Assembly: GCF_029227915.1 (NCBI RefSeq)
Contig: NC_079887.1
Location: 12,896,001-12,960,000, forward strand
Length of the DNA stretch: 64,000 nt
Direction: 5' to 3'
DNA from: Hydractinia symbiolongicarpus
Lineage: Eukaryota; Cnidaria; Hydrozoa; Anthoathecata; Hydractiniidae
Numbering within the stretch: position 1 is the first letter of the stretch; each line of letters begins with the position of its first letter. Of this stretch, positions 48,680 to 62,285 are shown piece by piece. The notes beneath the pieces are model-generated. The model did not search any database and was not told the origin of the DNA. It worked only from the letters and a program-made list of their open reading frames with translations. Both the position numbers and the translations under genes were made by a program.

Positions 48680-51600
48680 ATGAATCAATTTAATCAAACA
48701 ATTTGCAACTGCAGCAATGAACGGATTACAGAAATTGTAGCAGACGCTCTTAATAGTAGCGAAGCTGGGGACGCTACATGGATTCTAACAAGTGCCTTCA
48801 TTATATTCACCATGCAAAGTGGCTTTGGATTGCTTGAAGCTGGTAAGTTGTTCTGATTTTTAATCCGATAAATGACTTTATAAGTGAGTAGCATCAATAT
48901 AATGGATTACTTAAAGCCGATAAGTCGTCCTAATTTTAAAGGAGAAAAAAGTTTATAAGTAACCAGCTGTGATAACGACACGTTTTTGTTAGATTAGTTA
49001 GATATATTTGTGTTAATTGGAAGTTTTTGTATCCACTATCAATTTTATGCAATTTTCATTACAAAGTTGAAACTAGTATATGAATGAATACTGTAAATGC
49101 GCGATCGAAGCGCTTCGTGCTTTTAGAGTGGTCGCTTATATGAAAGGGTTGGTGAGTCGAAAAGGGCGCTAATAAAAAAAACTCTTATGTAAAAGCCGTC
49201 TTTTTACGGAATTAAAATGGTCGTAAAATAGAACAGCAGAAGTTATATATATGTGTATAAATAAAACAAACATGTCTCCAGCGTTAATGAAATAACAACG
49301 AAAATTTTGAATGAGTGCTTCCTAGCCGCCGCCGCTGTAACTTTTATACGCTGGATGCGTATAAAAGTTACAAACAGGTGTGGGCGCTTGTTCGGGAGTG
49401 AGGGCTTAATTGAGCATTTACAGTATGTTAAAAAAACATTTACATTCTAAAAATGTAATCCCTACAATCTTTACCACAAAACTATAAATTGATATTAAAA
49501 GGTTCTTGTTCTGCTAAAAACGAAACCAATATTATGATGAAAAACGCCATTGATGTTGTTTTTGGTGCATTGGGATACTGGATTTGTGGATTTGGCTTAA
49601 GCTTTGGACATGGTGATAACAATAATGGATTTGCTGGAGCAGGTGCGTTCTTGACAGACTCTACTGATGAAAACATGGGACATTTATTTGCAAAGTACTT
49701 CTTTCAACTTTCGTTTGCGACAACAGCAACTACTATAGTGTCCGGTGCAATGGCTGAAAGAACGAACTTCAAAGCATATATGCTGTTTTCATTTCTCAAT
49801 ATGTTTTCGTATGTCTTTCCTGCACATTGGATTTGGGATGACCATGGATTTTTGTATAAGCTTGGAGCTGTTGATGTTGCAGGTTGTGGACCTGTTCATT
49901 TGATAGGTGGAACAGCCGCTCTGGTTGCAACAATCATGTTAAAACCGAGGTTTGTTTCAATACATTATAAAATATTGTTGTTGGGGAAAGCTGTTTAAGA
50001 ATTACTAAGCGATTAGCGTTGATATACATCGATTGATAATCCTGCTTTGAGTATTCGTGTAAAGTTGATATACATTCGTACGGATAATTTTAGTATTTTA
50101 TTTTATTAAACACAGGAATGGCATTACATCAAAGGCTCTAGGCGTAGCTAAGTATCTTATATTGCGAAGGATTTTTTTTACGTTTTATATTATTATATCT
50201 TTGTTTAGACACAAACGATTTGATAAGGATATGAAGAATAATTACCAATGCTCCTCACCAGTTAACATAATTCTTGGCTTATTTATGTTGTGGTGGGGTT
50301 GGCTTGGATTTAACTGTGGTTCCACCTTTGGTGTGAGTGGAGGTATGTCAGTATCTTTTCTTGAACAGTGGAAGCTGCTTGCCAACCTCTACATCACAAT
50401 TAGTTAGATAATTCAATTTCTGATTAAGAGTAATGTTATCTAAGAGAAAAATTATGTACTTATACATCACATCGTAGGAAAATGGAAATTAGCGACCAGA
50501 GCTGCTGTGGTGACGGTAAATGGTTCTGTAGGAGGTGGCTTGTTCTCAGTCTTGTACTGTTACGTTCTTACTAATAAGTTTGATCGAAAACTTGATGTTG
50601 GATCATTCTGTAATGGAGTTCTGGGTGGATTAGTTTCTATCACTGCCATATGTGCTATCTGCAGACCTTGGGAGGCGCTAGTTATAGGTTTTATTGGCGG
50701 CATAATTACGTGTTATGGTACGTAATCTTACTTTTCAATTTATTTTGATTGGCAAAAATTAAGGACACTATAAATTGTGCGTTGGTCTCCTTTTTAGGGT
50801 GTGTTTTTCTGGAGTGGTGTCACGTCGACGATCCTGCTTCTTGCATACCTGTGCACGGTTTTGCATCTATTTGGGGAATGTTATGTGTGGGACTTTTCGC
50901 CGAGAAGGATGAATTGGAAAATTTAAATAGCCGACCCGGATTATTTAAAGGTGGAGGAACAAGTTTACTGGGTTATCAAGTTTTAGCAGCTGTGTGTTTC
51001 TGCTTATGGGCTGCTGTAACAACAGCTTTAGAGGTGAAACTTCTTTTCTATACACGTTAAAAATTAAATTCTAAATCTTCAAATAATGAATGAGAGCAAA
51101 TAATAAAGACGTTGTAAAGTCAGTCCAAACCTGCAATATTACTTGCGCCATTTATATAAAAGTATAAAAAATTCTTACAACACGTTGTATGTCACCTGCC
51201 AACTGAGAAATATACTTAAGGAGTTACTTTATCAACTTACACATCCATATTGATTTTACCTAATAAAATTATCTACTTGGAAAATAAGACACATTTAAAC
51301 CAGCAGGTGTTTAATGCCTAAAATAGGATATTCAACATGTCGTAGAAAGTAAAAAATATTTAAACACATTAACGTCAAACGTTTTATTTTAGTTATTTCT
51401 TGCTGACAAGATATTTGTGTTGAGAATGTCGTTGGAGGAGGAACTCGTCGGAGCAGATTATGCTGAGCATGGAATAGAATTGCCTAGTAACCAAAAGGAA
51501 GAAAACCCGTCTTTAAATACAGAAAGTGATAATGTCAATCGAAGTTCAACTTTGTATTCCAGAAAAACAAGTACAGTAGGCAGAAGTAAGCTTCCTGCTT

Positions 51601-51815
51601 TAAAAAAAAGTAATGAAGACGACTCAATTAACTATACGAAATATGAGGAACACACTGGAGCATATTGGAATGCAGGTCTTGTAAATTTCGGTTACGTCTC
51701 AATATCTGGTAGAAAACAAGTGGATGTTACAACAGAACCTAAACGACACACGGTAAATGTGAGAGTGGATGATATGGTTGAAAGTAAATTAAGAGATGGT
51801 GCCGATATCTGGTAG
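48680..51815 (+). CDS. Ammonium transporter, Amt type, copy 2
   Basis: Exons run 48680-48842, 49502-49949, 50209-50342, 50478-50717, 50798-51033 and 51393-51815. All six have exactly the lengths of copy 1, and the product is again 547 residues. The same functional residues are present: FFQLSFATTATTIV, the VDVAGCGPVHLIGG Asp and His, WWGWLGFNCGS and the second His in CIPVHGFASIWG. The tail begins ADYAEHGIELPS and is the most diverged part. Introns are shorter than in copy 1 (135 bases for intron 3, 80 for intron 4), except intron 1, which carries a MITE. The intron 1 acceptor (GATATTAAAAG) lacks a good pyrimidine tract. A poly(A) signal follows at 51885-51890. It is a tandem duplicate in the same orientation, about 7.7 kb after copy 1. 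Confidence 0.95.
49089..49425. mobile_element. MITE inserted in intron 1 of transporter copy 2
   Basis: The ends TACTGTAAATGC (49089) and GCATTTACAGTA (to 49425) are inverted and begin with TA. A perfect 16-base palindrome with a 5-base loop (TGTAACTTTTATACGC at 49336-49351 and its complement at 49357-49372) lies within. Intron 1 of copy 2 is 659 bases and that of copy 1 is 320, a difference of 339 that fits this insertion plus a duplicated TA. Confidence 0.85.
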
Positions 51816-51884
51816 CTGAAAATGATAGATAATGTTCCCGGAAAATGCAACTAAGAAGGTTTTAAAAATTTAACGAAAAATTTC

Positions 51885-51890
51885 AATAAA
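51885..51890 (+). promoter_or_regulatory. Poly(A) signal of transporter copy 2
   Basis: AATAAA about 70 bases past the stop codon at 51815. Confidence 0.6.
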
Positions 51891-53868
51891 GTCTCGTGAG
51901 TTCTTACATTATTAGTAAACACGGGTGTTTAGAAGACAAATTTTTATATTTGGCAAAACATGTTTCGTTCCGCATGCATACAAGGGGCTATTTAATGTAG
52001 CTTATAAACTACACATCAAAATAGAGAATCAAGGACTTAGAACAGGGTAGGTTAAAAAAAAGTTAATAAAGTGAGAACTATTTGGCAACTATTGCCGTAA
52101 ATAAGTAAGCTGGCGAGGAGAAGGGTTCTCTCAAACCCTAGTCAATTATATTTATTGTCGTATTTAATATTTCTTTGTTTAGAAAGATTTTTAATATTAA
52201 TTATTTAATCTTTATCTTCTAAACTTTTTTCATATTGTACACATTTTGGCTAACATATTATAGTAATATATATCAATTCATATGCAATTTTCATCATGAG
52301 ATATTTAACTAAAAGCTTTTACTCAAGATGTAAAGTCACAGCAGTTTAACTGGGACAATACAAATACAAGTTGTGCGCATAACCTAATCGCCATGGGACT
52401 TTACGAACATGATTACTAAACATAGAGCCTTGAGGAGAGCTGATCACTTCTTCATTTACATGATGAAACACTTAGGTTAGGTACAATGTCACTGACAGTT
52501 ATCCATAATAAGCACAGCCCTGTACTAAACAGTGCATTCTAACAAACAATACCTTCCAATAAAAAAGGCTCTGTTATAAACATTGTTCTTCTACAATCAC
52601 TAACCTCTAAAAAAAGCTATCAACATCTTAAAGAATTGACACTGAAATCGTTTCAATTGAGTTATGCATTGGAAAATCACTGCAATATTTAACCAAGAAG
52701 ACAAAAAATGTTTAACGGTGTCGAGAGAAAAAAGAACACATCCACTTAAAGAATTCGACTATTATTTTAATACAAGATCAAAATTTAGTAAAGGTATGTA
52801 GAAAAAACATAGCATGTGTGATACATGAATACATAGGCTCAAATAGATATATAACAAGAAATATGTTTTATCATATTTTTGCAGGTTTATTCTAAGTAAC
52901 AAATTAAAAGGGGTACATGCTGAATACAAGCAGTCTCCCTTACTTACAATGTGCTTTAAATTAATTGTGTCATGCCTATTTTTGTCTATTTTTGGTAAAC
53001 TTGCAGATGGATTAAAAAATTGTTTTAAAAATGATTTACTTTAAGGGAAAGAAATTTTTGTGAAAACGTTTAGCCTGTGAGGCAAATAAAAAAGGTGTCA
53101 CATGTTTAATGTGTGTGAGTTGACATGCCTGCCACCTTGGAATTAGCATAAATGCAAAAAAATACGTAAATGTCATTGTCATTTATATAACTAATATATA
53201 ATCAAACGGCACTTATAAATTGATGGTATCCGTTTTCAAAATCCATAAAAATACAATCCATCTAAAAATTACAGTGTCTTTCGAAAAGTATAAAATCGTG
53301 ACAGTTAGGAAGGTCAAAAGGTTTTTGCACTAAGGTCATGTGACCAACAAAATTCATGCCTAGTCAAAGAAGGTTAGGGTGCCGATAAGCCGCGACTCTT
53401 CGGGTGATCGTATTCAATTTCTGGATTTCTTCCAATAACTTCCGCACTTTCCCGAATTCGCTGGAATTATTTCTGAAATGCAATACGATGTTTTAAAGTC
53501 TGTTGAACCAAACACAAAAAGACAACCCTGAATTCATTAAAATGTTAATTAAAAAGCAGCTTTTTGGAGAATTCTATTCCATCGAAATTTTTACAAAGTT
53601 TGTTCACAGGACTGTTTGCAGTATATCTTCCCTTATAATTTTCTGCAGATTATGCGAAGGAATGCCGTACCTTGAATAAACAGACCTGTCATCACTTAAT
53701 AACTAAATAAATTTCTTCTGTTTTCAGGACTTTTGGCCCACGCAGTTCTTGCTTATGAGATGTCGACAAAAAACAAAATACTACCTTAGTGCTATAGTAC
53801 AACAAAAAGTGTTTTTTTAATTCTTCAAATGTAGAATGGATTTTTTTGGCAAATATTTGCTTCTTTCC

Positions 53869-54570
53869 TTAACCCTATTCGGTCCGGGGTTTTTCGAACA
53901 AACTATGACCGGGGGGGGGGAACCGGGGATCTGCCCCCCCCCTCAATAACTTTTTATAGGGTTGTTTAAATGGAATCAAATTTGGCACACTTATAGTACG
54001 TCATAAAAGAAACAAAATGGCAGCAATAAATTTTTGCTTGCGTTAGCACATTTTCTGTGACGTCATCAGAAGCTTGAAAATTGTTAAGTATGTCACTATC
54101 TGCTTAAAATTTAATTACTTTTGTTCCAGAGCGAATTTTAGCATTCTGTTTGAAGTTTCTGAAAGCTAAATAAAAGTTACTTAACATATTTTCCAATTTT
54201 TTACGTGGATCGCATAAAAAAATGCCAAAAATTCCGGTTCTTTCCGTTTTTTGGGTAACATCCGACCAAATCGGGAAATCGGTTTAATAACGTGTCCAAA
54301 ATATGCAAAATGATTCTTCTTAATAAAAAAACTTGTATTTCAAGTTTCAAGTTCTAAAGATAATCCTAACTGGAGTTATTAAATTTTCCCCATTATAAGG
54401 AGATTTTTTAGGGGTAGTTTCGAGTAGTGGCCAATATCAGGGCCTCTAAAAGGTATGGGACCTAAATATTTGGCATGCAGGTGTCTAATAGATAAATATT
54501 GAAACTCAGTAAGTTTCATAGCCATATAACATAGCAAGGCGGATTCCGCCCCCCGGACCGAATAGACTAG
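53869..54570. mobile_element. TTAA-type MITE with GC-rich ends
   Basis: The left end reads TTAACCCTATTCGGTCCGG at 53869. The right end CCCCGGACCGAATAG (54551-54565) is the inverse of the left TIR. TTAA followed by CCCT is the piggyBac end pattern (family knowledge), but the right-hand TTAA is not intact. Long G and C runs sit just inside each end. Relatives lie in both arms of the 60.5-63.4 kb inverted repeat, and TTAACCCTATTTGGTCCGG recurs at 62675. Confidence 0.7.
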
Positions 54571-55379
54571 TTTAAAAAGGTCAGCACTTTTCACGGCCAA
54601 AATAGTTCTTACCTAAACTTGAATCATTTGATAGACACATAAAGACAGTTTATAACCCGTTGCTGCTAAGTTGTTAGTATCCCGGCTAAAACACTTGACT
54701 TCGAAAAATTTCTATTCTTTAAGAAACCATTGATAATAATCCTCGTTTCATTTTTCCATCATGGATTGTAAATCTGATACGTATGCGCCGCTCACGATAT
54801 TCTTCGGGTGGCCAGAATATCCGATGCGCAAAATACAACCAGTGCTTTTTCTTTAACTCTTTTGCTAGACCCTAGTAGGGCCAATATTTATTAATATTAT
54901 TTTTATATTATGGGCCAATATTATTTTTTAGTCATTAGCCTGTGGAATAATCCACGGGAATTCGCTGTCGTACATATTTCATGAGCCTACCATGAGATTA
55001 CTTTGCGATAGTTATGGTCCCAGGAAAAATACATTTATGCACGAAAGCAGTATAAACTACAAATTTTTCATTTTTATAGCATAGTTTGTCCTAAGAAGTA
55101 GTGTTACGCCGTTTTCTTGTAAAATTCATGTATTTAGCAAAAATTCATTTTTACGGCGTTATTGAGTTTAAGAAGGAGGCTCTTCTTGTAAAATAAGGAC
55201 ATTCAGCTTCAGAAAAAATTTTATTGTTCTTATAGAAAATGCATTAAGATGAAAAATAATTTACGAGTTAAATTCCGAATCTACGTTTAGAGCAAATAAA
55301 AAACCTTGTTTTCGTTAATTTATTTAAAAAAAAACGCAAATAAATAAAACATTTTGACGAAATAAACAACCCAAATTTA

Positions 55380-55821
55380 ACAATAAAAGCTAACTACCCT
55401 TGGCTTTTGTATAAGAATTTTTAAATTGAACAAAAAGTTTCTTATAACCACGAAAAAGGCAAAATAAATTAAAAATCGCATTTCGTGTTTCCATAGCACG
55501 ACTTCTTTCACGCGTATAAACAGACAGACGAAACATTGTTATTATTATAGAGATATTAAAAAGTAACATCATATGAAACGATTGTATAAGAATTTTGCCA
55601 GGAAAGAATTATCTCTATAATAATAGCCGTATTTAGTCTCTTTGTCCGCCAAAAAAGTGCTGTGCAACAGGCACACAAAATAGCGTGTTATTTAAAGGCA
55701 AACGACTCATGAATATTTCCACCGGTTAAATAATAGTCTCTTTAATAATAGGCGTTGCACGCAATGAGGTTATTGAAAGGAAGGGCTAACCCGTAGATTT
55801 TTTCACGGGCCACCGACTAGT
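55380..55821. mobile_element. Helitron-like units facing apart
   Basis: On the plus strand two units run 55612-55737 and 55737-55821, with TCTCTATAATAATAGCC and TCTCTTTAATAATAGGC heads and a CACGGGCCACCGACTAGT end. On the minus strand a separate head (TATCTCTATAATAATAAC) starts at about 55553 and runs leftward without a clear 3' end. Confidence 0.55.
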
Positions 55822-57174
55822 TTATTATATTTTCATAAGTTAGCTAGTTGTTGGTAAAACGCTTTCCGCTGCAGTATGGTAAAGTTCAGTGTAGTGTAGT
55901 ATGGTATAGTGGTATGGTGTAAATAAAAATTGCATGCTGGCTACACGTTAACAACAAGATCGAAAGATGCTGTCACTTGAAAATTATGTTTAGCGCAAGA
56001 AGTATGGGGAACTGCTTGGTAATGATCTTGTCTATACTTAAATCTTAAAAATTGCAGAACTAACTTGGTGATAGGTCACCAATTCTTATACTATTTACAA
56101 TGCATGCTGCTTATTGGAACTTTCGAGTTGTAAACAAGTTTCTTCCCCGACGTATCTCTTATAATTAAAGGTCTGTTAACAAATGATTTTCTTTCAGCGG
56201 CAGGGACGGATTTACAGGTGATGGCACTAGCGCATTTACACCAGTAAAATTCTAGGCCAAAAGAATTAGGGTGTATCTAAGTGTACTTGGATTATGTTCT
56301 TTGTCTTTCCCCTGCTAAACCGACCTCCGGTATCGACCATTTTATGCGGTACTTCACTACACTCTATGTGGTTTTTAAACTTTTGTCCAATTTTTTGAGT
56401 CTTGTAGTCTTTATGTACAAATGTTGCGCGGCAGTTGTTACCTTACTCGCCATAGATCATAAATAAGGAATCGGTGTCGGTTTCACTTTTTGCATCACTT
56501 TAACTGGTGCAAAACCAGCATCTCTCCGAGCAAAAAATTTTTTGGTGTTCAGGTCCAGTCAAACTGGTGCAAAATTCTAATTAACCGGCGTAATGATCCA
56601 GGACTACTATTCAGGCGAGACATTGCGAAGGCCTGTTTGTTTTTTAAAAAATGAATGTTTGTAACTTTTGGTCGTGATTAACAAGATTGGTGTAAATGTT
56701 AATCTTAACGGTTAACTTACTTGGTATATTTTCACGTAAAATTTTGCAAAATTTTGTACATTTTTATATCAAATGTTTTCAGATTCAATTGTGCGACGAA
56801 AATTTTATGTTTATTACTTTTATGTCTTGAATTTTAAAAAAAGTGAACTGGCTAGCCAGAAAGCCCTTTTATATATTTTGTATCAATACATTTTCAGTTT
56901 TTCTCTAATCCTAGCTAGCTAGCTTGCTGGCTACTTTCCACAAATTCCCTATTTTTTTAAAAAACAAATTATGAACAATAACACTCTATAAGAAGTTTAT
57001 AAAGACATAAAAACGTGTTTTAATAGAGTTTTATTTTTGCTTTTAGAATAAAAAGTCCTGTACAGTAGATAACACTTCCATGTGTTATATTTATTTAGAA
57101 ATGAAGAAATGGTTTTACTTTTAGAAAATGTGAAATAAGTGAATAACCTGGAGTCCGCCCAACAGCCTTGTATG

Positions 57175-57610
57175 TACAGTAGACTCTCAATAATTGGAAT
57201 TCGTAGGGGGACAGAAAATTCGTTCAAATTACGGAAAGTTCAAAAAGTAGGAAGTTAATACAGTTTTATAAAATTTCGAGTATTTTTATTTCTGACAAGC
57301 AACTTTCCATTCAGATCTATTATTTACGAATCTAGTCGGGAAGGGATGATTTTAAACAAATGAAAATACAACCTGATAAAACGTCTTTTATTTATACGTC
57401 TTTGCCTTGTTACATTCGTCGCCATGATTAGCAAAATAATTAATAGAGCCTCCAAAGTAAAAAAAGGGAATCTCTGATAAAATTCAACATTTGAATCTGT
57501 GATAAGAAATATTCTACTTGGTATACGCGATTAATTTCTTAAAGATGTTGGAATAACAAAGAGGAAAAAGAGCCAGCACAGAAAAAATCGTTTATAGATA
57601 GTCTACTGTA
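57175..57610. mobile_element. Mariner/pogo-type MITE
   Basis: The left end TACAGTAGACTCTCAATAAT and the right end (minus strand) TACAGTAGACTATCTATAAA are inverted with TA at each border. It is about 430 bases long with no ORF. CAGTAGACTC ends are common in Tigger-like elements. Confidence 0.8.
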
Positions 57611-58384
57611 TCATCATGATCAGCGTTTTAAATTTAGAATCACAAATTCGAAAAAAAATTGTTTATGATTGGAAAAATTGGTTTCCCCAAAAAAAACGAG
57701 TTGATTTTACCACAGGCGATTCAACTAGTTTATCCGTTGTGATGTAGAAACTGATATTTTTCCCTTTTATGTAAAATAGAGCTGTTAAAGATATGACGCC
57801 AATGACTTACATTCTTTATGTTAAGAACTCGGGCAAATCCCCGAAGAGGCTACAGCATAAGTAACAAGAAGGTATACAGCCGAAGGAAACAAAAGTCTAT
57901 TTTTAGCAAATGTTACGTCATTTCTGATCCCTTTTTAGGCTGCAGATTAATGTTTTTGTATCAGACGAGGTGGTATTAATATTCTTTACAAATGTACCAA
58001 GATTTATGGTTACATACCTCCCAGAGCATTAGATATTGGCCATTTTTGGACACTAGCCCCTAAATTTTTTTGAGATCCTCAAGATCCGTAAAATAAAATA
58101 ACTTTCGCTAGGATGATACTTGAAACTTGTGACTAACAATACAACTTCATTTTTTTAACAAAAATCATTCTAGAAAGTTTTCACACGTGGTTAACAGGAT
58201 TTTTGCGGATTTTACCCAAAAATCAGGAAAAATTGCATTTTCGGGCAATACGAAATATGAAAAGACGGAAGATATGTTGTTAAGCAACTTTTATTTGGCT
58301 GTCAGAAACTTCAAATAGAATTTTAAAATTTCGATCTAGTAACTTATTTCTAAGAAGAAATGATATTACTTCAAAGAAAGAAAC

Positions 58385-58700
58385 TTTAGCGAAAGAAATT
58401 TCGCGATTTGGGCCCCAATCGCGAAAGTTTATTCCCGCAAAATATGTTGACACAGCCTATTCGCGAAAGTTAATTCTCACGAATTTTATTTTCTGTGTAG
58501 CTAATTTATTTTGTAGAAACATGTACTTCACTGAAAGACAAGAAACAAAAATAGGACAAATGCTGTCAACACCACCGCCCATTGCGAAAGGTCATTCTCG
58601 CAAAAAAATTATAGAAATGACAGATTGCGAAAGTTTTTCCCGCGAAAATAATTGAAGGGTGTCATTCGCTAAAGTTTTTTCCCTTGATTTCGCGTTTTTT
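58385..58700 (+). repeat. Clustered CGCGAAAGTT words
   Basis: Five degenerate repeats of the form CGCGAAAGTTTATTCCCGC occur at about 58425, 58460, 58583, 58625 and 58665, in one orientation and irregularly spaced. This looks like repeated insertion ends or a decayed minisatellite. Confidence 0.5.
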
Positions 58701-59489
58701 GACTCGCGCATTTGGTATAAATTATGTCTGTCATATGAAAATTAAAAAACATGCCTCAAATGATTGCTGTCAGCATTACTTCTTGCTGACGTCAGCATTT
58801 TTTTTAAAAGAAGATCTATTGTTTGACAGATATTGTTATCAATATTTGTTTAAAATTATTCAAATAAAGTATTATTTTGATACTTTAATGACATTCAACT
58901 ATGTAACCACTATTTATCGATTTACTCAGGTGCCAATTAGACAAAAAGTCCGCAAAGGTTGATTCACCTTTTTAATGAGATGTGTCTTATTGAGTGCATT
59001 TTTGGTTGTAAAGAGTCCTTTTTTACTACTTTGAATCAAAATAAACAATTTCACTGGGCGCTAGAATCAGAAAAACCCTGATAAAAGACTAGGGCGTAAA
59101 TGGGCGTGACTGCAGAAAAACATTAACGCCACAGGGCATTGTTTTTCCTTTAATTCCAAAATGAAAAAAAAAATGAGCTACTAAAAATTTCAGGGTCGTT
59201 GGGTTAGCTAATCCTTAAGTATGACGTAAGATAAATGGAAAAGTGATACGATATGTATGTTTCGTATGTTCAACGATTGTGTTTAATATGCATTGAAAAA
59301 TATAAAGCGATCTTCTTTACTAAAGTTGTGAAGTTCTTAGCACTCGGTCCTTTCGCCTAAAATGCATGGCAAAATCAAATGTGTGTAAAAAAGTGTATCC
59401 AAAAAGACGTCGAAACATCGTATGAAGAATTTATTATAAATTGTCTGTGTAGGAAAGTGTCATTTCCTCTGTTTAAACACATTATATAT

Positions 59490-59712
59490 TTCAGACACAC
59501 TTTGATCTAAACACTGAAGCCGACGATAACGCCAATGATGTAAGTGATGTCGATTTTCACCATACTAAACATTCTGGTTGAAAAGTAATAGAAGTAGATC
59601 CTGAAAATCACGGTAACTTCGACGACACCTTATCCGACAGCGAGGTCAAGGCGAAAAAATCCAATACATAAAGAAAGATGTTTTCAAGTAATGAAATTAA
59701 AGACTTGTAAGC
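59490..59712 (+). pseudogene. Acidic coding remnant
   Basis: After an ATTTCAG acceptor-like site a frame reads HFDLNTEADDNANDVSDVDF, then a stop, then in the same frame EVDPENHGNFDDTLSDSEVK and another stop. Coding-like acidic composition with in-frame stops suggests a decayed gene or transposon ORF. The family is not recognised. Confidence 0.3.
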
Positions 59713-60442
59713 AAATGTGCTAAAAAAATAAGATTTGGGCCAGTTACAGAGTATAGAGTTTCAGAAAGCTTGAAAGGTTCCGAATTGCTGGGAAAATATT
59801 CATTTGCTCAACTGCGTACAAGACATACTTACGAAAGGAAACAATAAGTTTTTTCCACATTTAAGTCCAGTTTAGTTTGCGTCACATACTATTCAAATAG
59901 TAACGATCAAAGGACTAATACTTTTTATGTCTACCCCTGTTTAAAAAAACAAGTTGGTTATCAGACTAAAAGAAAGAGAAGATTGCACCGCTAGACCTTA
60001 CTTCTATGCAATTCATTTGTCTGGCGCATTGTTTTTCCCCATTTTTCCACCAAATAACGAAGTTTATTCTTCATGACAAAGTCCATAAATCCTGAAAAAA
60101 TCGCAAACTATTCATCCAATAAATAGCCTACTACAACTGCTATATTTAAAAACAAAATTTTTTTCTGAAACAGTGTTCCTGTGACCTCCTGAAAACTAAT
60201 ACCCGAATAAGTACATTGGTCTATTGGAACCACACATCACAATTCAAGATAGGTGACATTTATATAGGTCTGTTGTGTTTATGTTTCCTGCGTAATTTGT
60301 GAAAAAAAGAAAAATGATTTTTAAACTTGTTGAAAGTGGTACCTAGGTCACAAAAAAATGAGTTTTTAATGCCATCATCATGTTTGGCATACTTCTTTTT
60401 GCTGTGCTAATCTTTATCTAAAAAAATCATTTTCAAATATTT

Positions 60443-60529
60443 CGAAAACCCAAGGGAAACAATTAAAACAAGAACAAACAAATCAAAACAGTTTTATAAC
60501 TTTATCAAGATTTATTAAATAGCTTAAAT

Positions 60530-60532
<3 letters not shown>
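60443..60532 (+). repeat. Fragment of the dispersed repeat
   Basis: Matches about 63763-63852 and 2500-2590 (GGGAAACAATTAAAACAAGA and TTTATCAAGATTTATTAAAT). It stops where the inverted-repeat left arm begins. Confidence 0.8.
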
Positions 60533-62019
<1,487 letters not shown>

Positions 62020-62285
62020 GTGCAAAATAATTTCGATCTTCGTAGCATAACATAACATTTTTTATCGTAATACGGTAACTTTCAAAAGAAAGAAAATACG
62101 TTTGACGATGAAAGATTAAAAATTACGCTTTTGGTAAAGGTGAAGGGGAGCTGAGGATTCAAGAAATTTTCTATTGTCTGTGAATTTATGAGCGAAGCGA
62201 AGCAAAACAATTCAATTTTTATTATTAAAATAGGCGATTGGAAAGCATTCTAAGTGCTGTCCAGTTCCGTATTCCCTAACCTTAG
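62020..62285. other. Unique spacer of the inverted repeat
   Basis: AT-rich sequence on one side of the microsatellite, between the arms. Nothing recognised. Confidence 0.6.

Larger units (their letters stand above)
51891..60442. other. Intergenic, repeats only
   Basis: No gene recognised. Besides the elements listed separately there is a minus-strand Helitron-like 3' end near 54935-54965 (a CCGTGGATTATTCCAC stem-loop), another 3' end on the plus strand near 57694-57730 (CAACTAGTT), and a degenerate relative of the 53869 MITE at about 58010-58380. Confidence 0.5.
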
